From: Longimicrobium sp.
Lineage (GTDB): Bacteria; Gemmatimonadota; Gemmatimonadetes; Longimicrobiales; Longimicrobiaceae
DNA: 64,000 nt
Direction of reading: 5' to 3'
Assembly (NCBI GenBank): GCA_036377595.1
Contig: DASUYB010000108.1
Coordinates: 62,001 to 126,000, forward strand
The position numbers and the translations under genes were made by a program. The notes under the pieces were generated by a model. It was not told where the DNA came from, made no database searches, and saw only the letters and a list, made by a program, of their open reading frames with translations. Of this stretch, positions 1 to 10,182 are shown in pieces; the stretch's first letter is position 1, and each line of letters begins with the position of its first letter.

Positions 1-3000
1 GAACTCCCATACCGACGCGTCGAACGAGAACGGCGTCTTCTGCAGCACGCGGTCGCCCGCGTCCAGCGGGAAGGCGTCCTGCATCCACGCCATGTGGTTG
101 GCCAGCGCGCGGTGCGGAACTCCCACCGCCTTGGGCGCGCCCGTCGACCCCGAGGTGAAGATCGCGTAGACGAGCGACTCGGGATGGATCTCCATCTCCA
201 GGTCGCTCGCGTCTTCCGCGCCCGCGTCTTCGGCGTCCACGTCCACCACGCGCGCGCCGGTCCCGGAGGCGAGATGCGCGGTGGCCGAGCCGGCCAGGAC
301 GACGGCGGCGCCCGCGCCGGCCAGCATCTGCGCCACACGCGCGGCGGGGTAGCCGGGGTCGACGGGAACGTAGGCGCCGCCCGCCTTCATCACCGCGTAC
401 AGCGCCGCCACCATGGCGGCCGAGCGCTCCATCAGCACCGCCACGCGCGACTCGGGCCCCACGCCCAGCGCGCGGAGGCGGCGGGCCAGGCGGTTGGCGC
501 GCGCGTTCAGCTCCGCGTACGTCCACCGCATCCCGTCGTGCGACACGACGGCGAGCGCGTCCGGCGTGGTGGCAGCCTGCGCCTCGAACCAGCGGTGGAC
601 TGGCCCGGCGGGGAGCTCGGCGTCCGTCCGGTTCCACGCCCCGGTGACGAGCGCGGCCTCGTCGGCATCGGCCGGCGCGGGGGCGGAGATGGCGGCGTCG
701 GGATCGGCCAGGAGCGCGCCGAGGATCCGCGCGTAGCCGTCGGCCAGGCGCGCGGCGGTGTCGTGGTCGAAGATCTCCGTGCTGTACGAAGCCGCGCCCA
801 CGATCCCCGACGCGGCTTCGGCCAGCTCGAAGGTCAGCTCGAACTCGGCCGCGTACGGCACCGGCTCGCCGGGAAGCACGGCCTCGCCATCCTCGCCCTC
901 CCTTTCCGCGGCGGCGGGGGCGCTCCCGTCGCCCTGCAGGAGGAAGGTGACGTTGAAGACGGGGGGATGGCTGAGCGTGCGCTCCACCCCCAGCGCGTCC
1001 ACCAGCCGCTGGAAGGGCACGTCCTGGTGCGCGTACGCGTCGAGCGAGGCGCGCCGCACCCGCGCCACCGCCTCGCGGAAGCTGGGGTCGCCGGAGAGGT
1101 CGGCGCGCAGCGCCAGGCCGTTGACGAAGATGCCGATCAGCCCCTCGGTCTCCTCGCGCGTGCGGCCGGCCACCTGCGTGCCCACCACCACGTCGTCCTG
1201 GCCCGACAGGCGCGCCATCAGCACGTCGAAGGCGGCCAGCAGCACCATGAACAGCGTGGCGCCCTCGCGCCGCGCCAGCTCGCGGGCGGACTCCACCACG
1301 CAGGCAGGGAGATGGAACCAGCGGCGGGCGCCGGCGTGGGTGCGCGCGGCGGGGCGTGGACGGTCGGCCGGGAGGTCGAGCACGGCGGGGGCGCCGTCCA
1401 GCGCGCGCCGCCAGAACTCCACCTGTGCGTCCAGCACGCCGCTCTCCAGCCAGCGCCGCTGCCACGCCGCGAAGTCGGCGTACTGCACCGGCAGCTCGGG
1501 AAGCGGCGACGGCTCGCCGCGCAGGAAGGCGCCGTACAGCGCGCGCAGCTCGCGCTCCAGCACGCGCGCCGACCACCCGTCGAAGGCGATGTGGTGCACC
1601 GTCACCAGCAGCACCGAGGCATCGCCCAGCCGCAGCAGGCGCGCGCGCAGCAGCGGCCCGCGCTCCAGGTCGAAGTGCCCGGCCGCCGCGCGCTGGGCCG
1701 CGTCGATCACGGCACGCGCCTGCTGGCCGGGAGAGCGATCGCGCAGCTCGTCCACGGCGAGATCGACCGCGAAGGGCGGCCGGACCTCCTGCACGGCGCC
1801 GTGCTCGCCCGCGCGGAAGACGGTGCGCAGCGCCTCGTGGCGGCGCACCACCTCGGCCAGCGCGCGCGCCAGCACCTCCGCGTCGGCATCCGCCTCGAAC
1901 GCCAGCGGGACGGCCACGCCGTACGCCAGCGCGCCGGGCGAGAGCGTCTCCATCAGCCAGAGCCGCTCCTGGCCGTAGGAGAGCGGGAGATCGGCGTCGC
2001 GCGGCGCGGGCTCCAGCGGCGGCGCGGCGGCGGCCGCGTCGCCGGCGAGGAGGAGGTCGACGCGCGCGGCCAGCTCGCGCAGGGTGGACGCCTCGAACAC
2101 GGCGCGCTGCGGCAGCTCCACGCCCAGCAGCGCCCGCACGCGCGCCACCATGCGCATGGCCAGCAGCGAGTGCCCGCCCAGCGTGAAGAAGGAATCGTCC
2201 GGCCCCACCCGCTTCACCCCCAGCACCTCGGCCCAGATCGCGCCCAGCACCTCCTCGGTGGGGGTGAGTGCCGCCGCCGCGGCCCCGGCCCCGGCCTCGG
2301 CGGCCGGCGCGGGGAGCGCGCGGCGGTCCACCTTGCCGTTGGAGGTGAGCGGGAGCGCGTCCAGGAAGACGAAGACGGAAGGCACCATGTACGAGGGGAG
2401 GCGGCCGCCGAGCAGCGCCTTCAGCTCCGCCGAGGTGACGCCCTCCGCCGCCACGATCCACGCCGTCAGCCGCCGGGCCTCGCCCGCGCCGCGCGCCTCC
2501 ACCACCGCGGCGCGCACCCCGGGGTGCGTGCACAGTGCCGCCTCGATCTCGCCCGGCTCGATGCGGAAGCCGCGCACCTTCACCTGCTGGTCGGCGCGGC
2601 CCAGCCACTCGAGTGCGAAAGTGCGAGGGTGCGAGGGTGCGAAAGTCGACTCAGCGCCGGGCGAGCTCTCCACCGGGTGGTTCAACTCTCGCACTTTCGC
2701 ACTTTCGCACTCTCGCACTTCCTTCCAGCGCGCGAGGTCGCCGGTGCGGTACAGTCGCGCGCCGGGGACGGGGGAGAAGGGGTCGGGGACGAAGGCCGCG
2801 GCGGTGACGCCGGGGCGGCCCAGGTAGCCGCGCGCCAGCAGGCCGCCCACGTACAGCTCGCCGCCCACGCCGGCGGGGACGAGCCGGAGCGCCGCGTCCA
2901 GCACGTACACGCTCCGCCCGGCGAACGCGCGCCCGATCGGCACCACGTCGGCCGCGAAGGCGTCGTCCACCTCGAAGGCGGTGCAGGTGATCACCGCCTC

Positions 3001-6000
3001 GGTGGGGCCGTAGCTGTTCAGCAGCCGCGCGCGTCCCGGCGCCGCCGCCCACGCGCGGGCCGCGTCGGCGCGCATGGCCTCGCCGCCGGGGACGACGATG
3101 CGCGCGGCGCTCTTCACCGCGTCGCGCGCGAGGGGATCGCCGACGAGCTGGTGCCAGTACTCCGTGGGGAGATTGAGGGTGGTGACGCGGTGCTCGCGGA
3201 CCAGCGCCGCCAGCTCGGCGGGCGAGGGGAGGTCGGCGCCGCGCACCACCATGCACGCTCCGGACGTCAGCGGCACCAGCACGTCCTCGAAGAGGACGTC
3301 GAAGCCCGGCGCGGCGAAGAAGAGCATCCGGTCGGCGGCGGTCAGGCCGTACGCCCGGGCCGCGGCCCGGCAGTGGCGCGCCAGCTCCGCGTGCTGCACG
3401 CCCACACCCTTGGGCCGCCCCGTGGAGCCGGAGGTGTAGACGACGTACGCCAGTGCCTCTCCCAGGATCTCCTCCGGGAGGGAGCCGGCCGGCTCGTCCC
3501 CGTCTCCGTCGCCCTCCACCGGGACGACGGGGAGCGCGAGCGAGGCGAGCGCCGGATGCACCTCGCCGTCCGTCACCAGCGCGGCGACGTCCGCGTCTTC
3601 CGCCATCCACCGCAGCCGCTCGCCGGGGACGGCGGGGTCCAGGGAGACGTAGACGCCGCCCGTCTTGAAAATGCCCAGCAGCGCCGCCGCCAGGGCGGGC
3701 GAGCGCTCGAGCGTCACCCCCACCCGCGTCGTGGGCCCCACGCCCAGCCCGCGCAGGCGGCGCGCGATGCGATCGGCCCGCGCGTCGAGCTCCGCGTACG
3801 TCCACCGCACGCCGCCGTCCGCGACCACGGCGAGCGCATCCGGCGCCGCCTTCACCCACGCCTCGAAGAGCCGGTGCGCCGCCACCTCGCCGTCGTCGTC
3901 CAGCGCGGGGCCGGCGCCGAGCGCCAGGAGCGCGCGCTCCTCGTCCGCCGCCAGCATGGGGAGCGCGCCCAGCGGAAGGTCGCCCGCGCGCGCCGCCATC
4001 GCCGCCAGAAGGGTGCGCAGGTGCCCGAGCATCCGCGCGGCCTCGTCGGCGGAGAAGCGGCCGGCGTCGTACGACAGCCGCAGCACCGGCGCCTCGCCGG
4101 GGAGCACCGCCAGGGAGAGGGGATAGTTGCCGCGCTCCACCACCTCGGCGGCCTCGCCGCCGCCCTCTTCGGCCGCCGTCTCCAGCGGGAAGTTCTCGAA
4201 GGCGTAGAGCGTCTCGAATAGCGGCCGGTCGGCGGGAAGGCCGCTCCAGCGCTGCACCTCGGCCAGCGGCGCGTGCTCGTGGGCCCGCGCCCCCGTCTGC
4301 CACGCCTGCAGCGCGCGCAGCCAGGGGACGATGGCATCGCCGGGCGAGACCTGGAGACGGACGGGGACGGTGTTGATGAACATCCCCACCATCTCCTCCA
4401 CCCCCTCCAGCTCGGCCGGGCGCCCGGAGACCACGCTGCCGAACACCACGTCGTCCGCGCCGGTGTAGCGCGAGAGGAGGACGCCCCACGCGCCCGCGAA
4501 GACGGTGTTCAGGGTGATTCCGCTCCGCCGCGCGAAGGCCTGCAGCGCGGCGGCCTCGTCGCGCTCCATCACCTGGTCCAGCTCGCCGAACGCGGTGATG
4601 GCGCGGCCGGACGGGCCGGAGCCCAGCGGCGCCGGCGGCTCGAAGCCGGCGAGCGCCGCGCGCCAGAACGCCTCGGCCGCGGCGGGGTCGCGCCCCTGCA
4701 GCCACGCCACGTAGTCGCGGAAGGGGCGGCGGCTGGGGAGGCGGGCCGGCGGGCCGCCGAGCGCCGCCTCGTACAGCGCGCCCACCTCGGCGTACACGCG
4801 GGGGAGCGACCACCCGTCCAGCAGCAGGTGGTGGAAGGTGAGGACGGTGCGCAGCTCGTCGGCGCCGGTGCGGATCAGCGCCAGGCGCAGGAGCGGCGCG
4901 CGCGCGGGGTCGAAGCCGCGCCGCAGGTCGTCCTCCGCGCGCGCGGCGAGCCGGGCGGCGCGCTCGGCCGCGGAGAGCGCGCTCCAGTCCAGCCGCTCGA
5001 CCGGCACGGCGGCCCGGCGCAGCACCACCTGCAGCGCCCGGCCGCCTTCCTCCACCACGAACGCGGTGCGCAGGATCTCGTGGCGGTCCACCACCGCCTG
5101 CCACGCCGCGGCGTACGCGTCGGCGTCGATGCCGCGCAGGGTGGCCGACACCTGCTCCACGTACATCCCCGACTCGGGCTCGGCGCGGGCGTGGAAGAGC
5201 ATCCCCTCCTGCAGCGGGGTGAGGGGATACACGTCCTCCACCTCGCGCGCCCCGCCGTACGCCGCCAGCAGCGCGTCCAGCCGCGCCTGGTCCAGCCCGG
5301 CGAGCGGGAAGTCGGCCGGCGTGGCCCGCGCGGCCGATGGCTGGTCCCCGCGCGAGGCGGCGACCAGCGCGCGCAGCGCGGCCAGGTACGCGTCCGCCAG
5401 CCGCTCGATCGTCGCGCGGTCGTGCACGGCGCGCGAGAAGGCCCAGCCGATGTGCAGCCGGCCGCCGCTGACCCAGGCGCTCACGTCCAGCAGGTGCGCG
5501 CGGCCGTTCCCCGGCGCGCGGTCGGGGCCGGGATTCTCCGCGGCGAAGGACCAGAACGCGTCGCCCTCGTTCCCCTCGCCCTGGTCGAATCTCCCGAGGT
5601 AGTTGAAGCTGATCCGGGGACGGGGAAGCGCCGCCAGTGACGCGCGCAGCTCCGGGTCGGGGCTCATCCAGCGCAGCACGCCGAAGCCGATCCCGCGGCC
5701 GGGGATGGCGCGCAGGGCGTCGCGCGCGGCGGCCAGCGCCGTCACCGCGCCGTCCGCGGCGGCGACCGGGAGGCGAACGGGGAAGAGGGTGGTGAACCAT
5801 CCCACCGTGCGGCTCAGGTCGACGCCCTCGAACAGCTCCTCGCGGCCGTGGCCCTCCATCTCCACCCACACCGCGCCGCGCCCTGTCCACGGCGCCAGCG
5901 CGCGGGCCAGCGCGGAGAGGAGCGCGTCGTTCACCTGCGTGCGGTGCGCGGCGGCCACGTCCTGCAGCAGCGCGCGCGTCTCCTCGGCGTCCAGCGTCAC

Positions 6001-9000
6001 GGCGAGCGTGTCGCGCTCGGCGGCGTTGTTGGCACCATCCGCCCGATCGACGGGGATCTCCTCCTCGCCCGGCGCGCCGGCGGCCTGCGCCAGCCACCAC
6101 GCGGCTTCGGCGCGCAGGGCATCGGAGGCGGCGTGGCGCTCCAGCTGCGCGGCCCACGCGCGGAACGAGGTCGTCTTCGGCGGCAGCCGCACCGGCCGGC
6201 CGGCGGCGAGCTGCGCGTACGCCGTCTCCAGGTCTTCCAGCAGCACGCGCCACGACACCACGTCCACCACCAGGTGGTGCGCGGCCAGCAGCACGCGGTC
6301 GGGCCCGTCGCCGCGCAGGAGCACGGCGCGCAGGAGCGGCCCCGACGCCAGGTCCAGGCCGCGCTCGGCGCGCACCTTGGCCTCCTCGCGCACGCTCGAT
6401 CGCTCGGATTCGGCGACGGCGGCGAGGTCCACCGTCTCCACCGGCACGGCCGCGTCCGGGGTGCCGGCCTGCGTCCATCCCTCGCCATCGCGGGTGAAGC
6501 GGAGGCGGAGCGCGTCGTGGTGCAGGGCCAGGCGGTGCAGCGCGCGCTCCAGCAGCACGGGGTCTACCGCGCCCGCGGCCTCCAGCACCATCGACAGGTT
6601 GAAGTGCGACGGGTCTTCGAGCGGATGGTCGAAGAACCAGCGCTGCACGGGCGTCAGCGGCGCCGGCCCGGTCACCGGCCCCTGCTCGGCGGCGGCCGCG
6701 GCGCCGCCCGCCACCGCCGCCAGTTCGGCCACGGTGGGGTGCTCGAACACCTGCCGCGGGGTGACGCGCACGCCCTCCCTGGCCGCGCGCGAGATCACCT
6801 GCAGCGACAGGATCGAGTCGCCGCCGAGCGCGAAGAAGTCGTCGTGCACGCCCACGCGCTCCACGCGCAGCACCGCCTCCCACACGAGCGCCAGCGTGGC
6901 CTCCACGGGCGTGCGCGGCGCCACGTACGCGTCGTCGGCGGCCGCGGCGGCGCCGGGCTCGGGAAGCGCGCGGCGGTCGACCTTGCCGTTGCGGGTGAGC
7001 GGCAGCGCGTCGAGGAACGCCCACGCCGCCGGCACCATGTAGTCGGGGAGATGCTCCAGCAGGTGCGCCCGCAGCTCCGCCGCGTCTACGCCGTGCGCCG
7101 CGACGATCCAGGCGACGAGGCGCTTTTCCTCCCCCTCGCCACGCGGGAGGACCACGGCCTCGCGGACGGCGGGATGGGCCAGGAGCGCGGACTCGATCTC
7201 CCCCAGCTCGATGCGGAAGCCGCGGATCTTCACCTGGTCGTCCGCGCGGCCCAGGAACTCGAGTGCGAGAGTGCGAGGGTGCGAAGGTGCGAAAGTGGTT
7301 TCGTCACGCGATGAGTCGCTTTCGCACTCTCGCACTCTCGCACTTTCGCACTCTCGCACCTCCACCCACCGCGCGAGATCGCCCGAGCGATACAGCCGCG
7401 CGCCGGGATTCGCGGAGAAGGGATCGGCGACGAAGCGCTGTGTCGTCAGCTCGGGACGGTGGAGATACCCCCGCGCCACGCCGGCACCGCCCACGTACAT
7501 CTCCCCGACGACTCCAGTGGGGACGATCTCCCCGTCCTCATCCAGGAGATGAACGGAGAGATCGGGGATGGGGATACCGATGGGAGACGACGATCCATCG
7601 ACCGTATCCTCCGCCCGGATCACGCGATAGGTGACGTGGACGGTGGTCTCGGTGATGCCGTACATGTTGACGAGCCGGGGCGATTCATCCCCCCGCCGCT
7701 CCACCCAGCCGCGCAGCGTGGCCGGATCGAGCGCCTCGCCCCCGAAGATCACGTACCGCAGCGCCAGGCCGGCAGACGCCGCGGGCGGGCTTTCGTCCGA
7801 CGTGCCGGCGGGCGTTTGGCCTCGATTATAGATCCTTCGGCCTGCCACCGACTGTGCGGACGCGGCTACGGTCTGGCCGGCCTCAGGATGACGTCGGGTG
7901 GGGAGCTCCGGTGGTTGAACCCCGAGGGCCGGCGTGGACTCGGGCTCGGCAGGACCAGTCGAGGCCCCAGTCCGCGAAGGCGGACTTTGTGTAGTTGTTG
8001 CAGCGAATTCATTCGCCCTCTCCTCGTCCGCGCGGATGAGCTGGCGGAAGGCGCTCGGCGTCTGGTTCAGCACCGTGACGCGCTCCGTCTCCAGCAGCGC
8101 GTGGAACTCCTCCGGGAGGCGCGAGACGTCGAAGGGGACGACGACCAGGCGCGCGCCGTACAGCAACGCGCCCCAGATCTCCCAGACCGAGAAGTCGAAC
8201 GCGTAGGAGTGGAAGAGTGTCCACACGTCGTCGGAGGTGAAACCGAACCACGCGTCCGTCGCGCTGAAGAGGCGCACGACGTTGGCGTGCGTGACCTGCA
8301 CTCCCTTCGGCTTCCCCGTAGATCCGGACGTGTAGATGACGTACGCCAGCGAGTCGGGGGAGATGGCGATCTCCGGCGCGTCGGCCGGCTCCGCGGCGAT
8401 CGCGTCGGCATCGCACTGCAGGCAGACGACGGTCGTTCCGGCGGGGAGATGGCTCCGCAGCTCGGAGGTCGTCACCACGATCTCCGTCCCCGAATCCTCC
8501 AGCATGTACGCCAGGCGGTCTTCGGGATACGCGGGATCGAGCGGGAGATAGCCCGCGCCGGCCTTGAGGATGGCCAGGATGCCGACGACGGTCTCGATGG
8601 ATCGCTCGACGGAGAGGCCGACGAGCGTGTCCGGCCGCGCGCCCAGCTTCACCAGCCGGTGGGCGATGCGGTTGGCGCGCGCGTCCAACTCCGCGTAGGT
8701 GACGGACTCGCCGCGGAACGTCAGCGCGACGGCGTCCGGCGTGCGCGCCGCCTGCTCCGCGAACAGCGCGGGGAGCGTCTTCGCGACGGGGAACGACGCC
8801 GTGGCCGAGCCGGCGGCGGTGAGCGCGGCGCGCTCGGCGGCGTCCAGCGGCGTCAGCGCGCGGGTGGCGGCGGCGTCGCCGGAGACGATCTGCTCCAGCA
8901 CGCGGAGGTAGCCGGCCAGCAGCGCGCGGACGCGCTCGGGATCCAGCCGGCGCGCGTCGTAGGTGGCGGTGGCGCGCATCCCGCCCGCCGCCGGAGCGAC

Positions 9001-10182
9001 GACGAGCGACAGCGGGTAGTTGGTGCGCTCCGCCGCGCGCGCGCCGGTGACGGTGAAGGGTGGCTCCGCGCCGTCGCCCCCGCCGCCGAGCGGGTAGTTC
9101 TCGTAGACGAAGATGGTCTCGAAGAGCGGCGCCTCGCCCGGCAGCCCGCTCCAGGCGCGCACCCGCGCCAGCGGCGACAGCTCGTGGTCGCGCGCGAGGG
9201 CCTGCTCGTCCTGCTGCACGCGCAGCCACTCGCCGATGGACGCGTCCGCGGGGACGGCGACGCGCACGGGGACGGTGTTGATGAACAGCCCCACCATCTC
9301 CTCCACCCCCGGCACCTCGGGCGGCCGCCCGGAGACGGTGGTGCCGAAGACGACCTCGCGGCGGCCGGTGTAGCGGGCCAGCACCGCCGCCCACGCCGCC
9401 TGCGCCAGCGTGCTGGCGGTGACGCGATGCCGGCGCGCCGCCGCGGCCAGCGCGGCGGCCAGGTCGGCGGAGATGGGGAGCGTCTCCTGGCCGTGCTCCT
9501 CGGCGGGGCGGCCGGCGCGCGCGGGGGCGCGGTCGAGCGGCAGCGGGGTGGGGCCGTCGAGCCCGCCCAGCCGCTCGCGCCAGAACGCCTCGGCCGCGGC
9601 CTCGTCGCGCTCCGTCACCCACGTCACGTAGTCGCGGAAGAGCGGGCGGCGCGGGAGCACGGCGTCGCGTCCCTCGCGCGCGGCCTGGTATGCGGCTGTG
9701 AAGTCGGCGAAGACCAGCGCCATCGACCACCCGTCCAGCAGCAGGTGGTGCGACGACATGAGGAACCGCCACTCGCGCGCGCCCACGCGGGCCAGCGCCA
9801 GGCGCACCAGCGGCGCGCGGCGCAGCTCCCATCCTTCGGCGCGGTCGTCGTCGAGCAGCCCGGCCCAGCGCGCGTCACGCTCGGCGGGCGGCAGGTCGCT
9901 CCAGTCTTCCACGCGCACCGGCACGGCGGCCTCGCGGAAGACGATCTGCATGGGCTGCTTCACCCCCTCCCACACGAAACCGGTGCGCAGGATGGGGTGG
10001 CGGTCCACCACCGCCTGCCACGCGCGCGCGAACGCGTCCGGGTGGACGTCGCCCTCCAGCGTGAGCACCACCTGCTCCGCGTACGCGTCCGCGTCCGCCG
10101 CGGGCGAGTGCAGGGCGTGGAAGAGCATCCCCTGCTGGAGGGGAGTGAGCGGATACAGGTCCTCTACGTTCTTGCGATTCAT
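1..10182 (-). CDS. Nonribosomal peptide synthetase, C-A(Thr)-PCP-E-C-A-PCP-C-A (3' part missing)
   Basis: The gene begins at ATG 10182 and stays open to the left edge (3394 codons), so its end lies outside the window. Domains in order: C1 (SHHLLLDGWS near residue 144), A1 (TSGSTG near 617), PCP1 (GGDSI near 1120), epimerization domain (HHLVVDVVSW near 1300, EGHGRE, TVGWFT), C2 (FHHLLLDGWS near 1783), A2 (near 2250), PCP2 (GGHSL near 2668), C3 (VHHIAFDGWS near 2863) and A3, cut just after core A4 (FSFDASVWEF). The A1 pocket code read by eye is DFWNIGMVH, the classical threonine code; with the E domain it should supply D-Thr. The A2 code is DVENVGSIT; Glu at position 239 suggests a basic residue (inference). 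A1 carries two in-frame insertions (residues about 724-805 and 940-973) and A2 one (2487-2523), all made of repeat DNA. It is the last gene of the run visible here, and no thioesterase is reached. Confidence 0.95.
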   Translation of the reverse strand, partial: MNRKNVEDLYPLTPLQQGMLFHALHSPAADADAYAEQVVLTLEGDVHPDAFARAWQAVVDRHPILRTGFVWEGVKQPMQIVFREAAVPVRVEDWSDLPPAERDARWAGLLDDDRAEGWELRRAPLVRLALARVGAREWRFLMSSHHLLLDGWSMALVFADFTAAYQAAREGRDAVLPRRPLFRDYVTWVTERDEAAAEAFWRERLGGLDGPTPLPLDRAPARAGRPAEEHGQETLPISADLAAALAAAARRHRVTASTLAQAAWAAVLARYTGRREVVFGTTVSGRPPEVPGVEEMVGLFINTVPVRVAVPADASIGEWLRVQQDEQALARDHELSPLARVRAWSGLPGEAPLFETIFVYENYPLGGGGDGAEPPFTVTGARAAERTNYPLSLVVAPAAGGMRATATYDARRLDPERVRALLAGYLRVLEQIVSGDAAATRALTPLDAAERAALTAAGSATASFPVAKTLPALFAEQAARTPDAVALTFRGESVTYAELDARANRIAHRLVKLGARPDTLVGLSVERSIETVVGILAILKAGAGYLPLDPAYPEDRLAYMLEDSGTEIVVTTSELRSHLPAGTTVVCLQCDADAIAAEPADAPEIAISPDSLAYVIYTSGSTGKPKGVQVTHANVVRLFSATDAWFGFTSDDVWTLFHSYAFDFSVWEIWGALLYGARLVVVPFDVSRLPEEFHALLETERVTVLNQTPSAFRQLIRADEERANEFAATTTQSPPSRTGASTGPAEPESTPALGVQPPELPTRRHPEAGQTVAASAQSVAGRRIYNRGQTPAGTSDESPPAASAGLALRYVIFGGEALDPATLRGWVERRGDESPRLVNMYGITETTVHVTYRVIRAEDTVDGSSSPIGIPIPDLSVHLLDEDGEIVPTGVVGEMYVGGAGVARGYLHRPELTTQRFVADPFSANPGARLYRSGDLARWVEVRECESARVRECESDSSRDETTFAPSHPRTLALEFLGRADDQVKIRGFRIELGEIESALLAHPAVREAVVLPRGEGEEKRLVAWIVAAHGVDAAELRAHLLEHLPDYMVPAAWAFLDALPLTRNGKVDRRALPEPGAAAAADDAYVAPRTPVEATLALVWEAVLRVERVGVHDDFFALGGDSILSLQVISRAAREGVRVTPRQVFEHPTVAELAAVAGGAAAAAEQGPVTGPAPLTPVQRWFFDHPLEDPSHFNLSMVLEAAGAVDPVLLERALHRLALHHDALRLRFTRDGEGWTQAGTPDAAVPVETVDLAAVAESERSSVREEAKVRAERGLDLASGPLLRAVLLRGDGPDRVLLAAHHLVVDVVSWRVLLEDLETAYAQLAAGRPVRLPPKTTSFRAWAAQLERHAASDALRAEAAWWLAQAAGAPGEEEIPVDRADGANNAAERDTLAVTLDAEETRALLQDVAAAHRTQVNDALLSALARALAPWTGRGAVWVEMEGHGREELFEGVDLSRTVGWFTTLFPVRLPVAAADGAVTALAAARDALRAIPGRGIGFGVLRWMSPDPELRASLAALPRPRISFNYLGRFDQGEGNEGDAFWSFAAENPGPDRAPGNGRAHLLDVSAWVSGGRLHIGWAFSRAVHDRATIERLADAYLAALRALVAASRGDQPSAARATPADFPLAGLDQARLDALLAAYGGAREVEDVYPLTPLQEGMLFHARAEPESGMYVEQVSATLRGIDADAYAAAWQAVVDRHEILRTAFVVEEGGRALQVVLRRAAVPVERLDWSALSAAERAARLAARAEDDLRRGFDPARAPLLRLALIRTGADELRTVLTFHHLLLDGWSLPRVYAEVGALYEAALGGPPARLPSRRPFRDYVAWLQGRDPAAAEAFWRAALAGFEPPAPLGSGPSGRAITAFGELDQVMERDEAAALQAFARRSGITLNTVFAGAWGVLLSRYTGADDVVFGSVVSGRPAELEGVEEMVGMFINTVPVRLQVSPGDAIVPWLRALQAWQTGARAHEHAPLAEVQRWSGLPADRPLFETLYAFENFPLETAAEEGGGEAAEVVERGNYPLSLAVLPGEAPVLRLSYDAGRFSADEAARMLGHLRTLLAAMAARAGDLPLGALPMLAADEERALLALGAGPALDDDGEVAAHRLFEAWVKAAPDALAVVADGGVRWTYAELDARADRIARRLRGLGVGPTTRVGVTLERSPALAAALLGIFKTGGVYVSLDPAVPGERLRWMAEDADVAALVTDGEVHPALASLALPVVPVEGDGDGDEPAGSLPEEILGEALAYVVYTSGSTGRPKGVGVQHAELARHCRAAARAYGLTAADRMLFFAAPGFDVLFEDVLVPLTSGACMVVRGADLPSPAELAALVREHRVTTLNLPTEYWHQLVGDPLARDAVKSAARIVVPGGEAMRADAARAWAAAPGRARLLNSYGPTEAVITCTAFEVDDAFAADVVPIGRAFAGRSVYVLDAALRLVPAGVGGELYVGGLLARGYLGRPGVTAAAFVPDPFSPVPGARLYRTGDLARWKEVRECESAKVRELNHPVESSPGAESTFAPSHPRTFALEWLGRADQQVKVRGFRIEPGEIEAALCTHPGVRAAVVEARGAGEARRLTAWIVAAEGVTSAELKALLGGRLPSYMVPSVFVFLDALPLTSNGKVDRRALPAPAAEAGAGAAAAALTPTEEVLGAIWAEVLGVKRVGPDDSFFTLGGHSLLAMRMVARVRALLGVELPQRAVFEASTLRELAARVDLLLAGDAAAAAPPLEPAPRDADLPLSYGQERLWLMETLSPGALAYGVAVPLAFEADADAEVLARALAEVVRRHEALRTVFRAGEHGAVQEVRPPFAVDLAVDELRDRSPGQQARAVIDAAQRAAAGHFDLERGPLLRARLLRLGDASVLLVTVHHIAFDGWSARVLERELRALYGAFLRGEPSPLPELPVQYADFAAWQRRWLESGVLDAQVEFWRRALDGAPAVLDLPADRPRPAARTHAGARRWFHLPACVVESARELARREGATLFMVLLAAFDVLMARLSGQDDVVVGTQVAGRTREETEGLIGIFVNGLALRADLSGDPSFREAVARVRRASLDAYAHQDVPFQRLVDALGVERTLSHPPVFNVTFLLQGDGSAPAAAEREGEDGEAVLPGEPVPYAAEFELTFELAEAASGIVGAASYSTEIFDHDTAARLADGYARILGALLADPDAAISAPAPADADEAALVTGAWNRTDAELPAGPVHRWFEAQAATTPDALAVVSHDGMRWTYAELNARANRLARRLRALGVGPESRVAVLMERSAAMVAALYAVMKAGGAYVPVDPGYPAARVAQMLAGAGAAVVLAGSATAHLASGTGARVVDVDAEDAGAEDASDLEMEIHPESLVYAIFTSGSTGAPKAVGVPHRALANHMAWMQDAFPLDAGDRVLQKTPFSFDASVWEF
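2614..2724 (-). repeat. Octamer-hairpin insert in A7-A8 loop, site 1
   Basis: These 111 bases (37 codons) sit exactly between the Trp codon ending YRTGDLARW and the Leu codon of LEWLGRADQQ. They consist of GTGCGAAA/GTGCGAGG-type octamers, a unique spacer (2647-2684) and inverted octamers. The stretch has no stop codon in the gene frame and replaces the usual five-residue turn (such as RADGN). Confidence 0.9.
7264..7365 (-). repeat. Octamer-hairpin insert in A7-A8 loop, site 2
   Basis: These 102 bases (34 codons) sit in the Thr-activating A domain between YRSGDLARW and LEFLGRADDQ. Left-arm octamers are separated by a spacer (GTTTCGTCACGCGATGAGTC) from inverted right-arm octamers. The encoded peptide contains the motif RECESARVRECES. 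Confidence 0.9.
7768..8013 (-). repeat. Intergenic-type repeat inserted in frame in the Thr A domain
   Basis: About 246 bases (about 82 codons) interrupt the A domain between the helix ending LIRADEERA and the strand LALRYVIFGGEA. That is between specificity positions 278 and 299, near residues 724-805. The encoded peptide is rich in Pro, Ser, Thr and Ala and has no A-domain character. The DNA looks like an intergenic element: bases 7968-8017 match 50032-50081 at 40 of 50 positions without gaps, and the left half holds an AGATCCTTCGG...CCTCAGGATGACG block of the kind common between genes in such genomes (recalled, not searched). Boundaries are approximate. Confidence 0.8.

Noticed and set aside
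2611-2720. Octamer arrays as a CRISPR array.
   Set aside because: Units of 8 bases with no spacers, arranged as inverted arms within coding sequence; no cas genes.
94-4221. Very long plus-strand open frames opposite the NRPS genes (this one has 1375 codons; others occur up to 41 kb).
   Set aside because: They are Arg/His/Gly/Ala-rich without domains and mirror the minus-strand NRPS codons; a high-GC antisense artefact.
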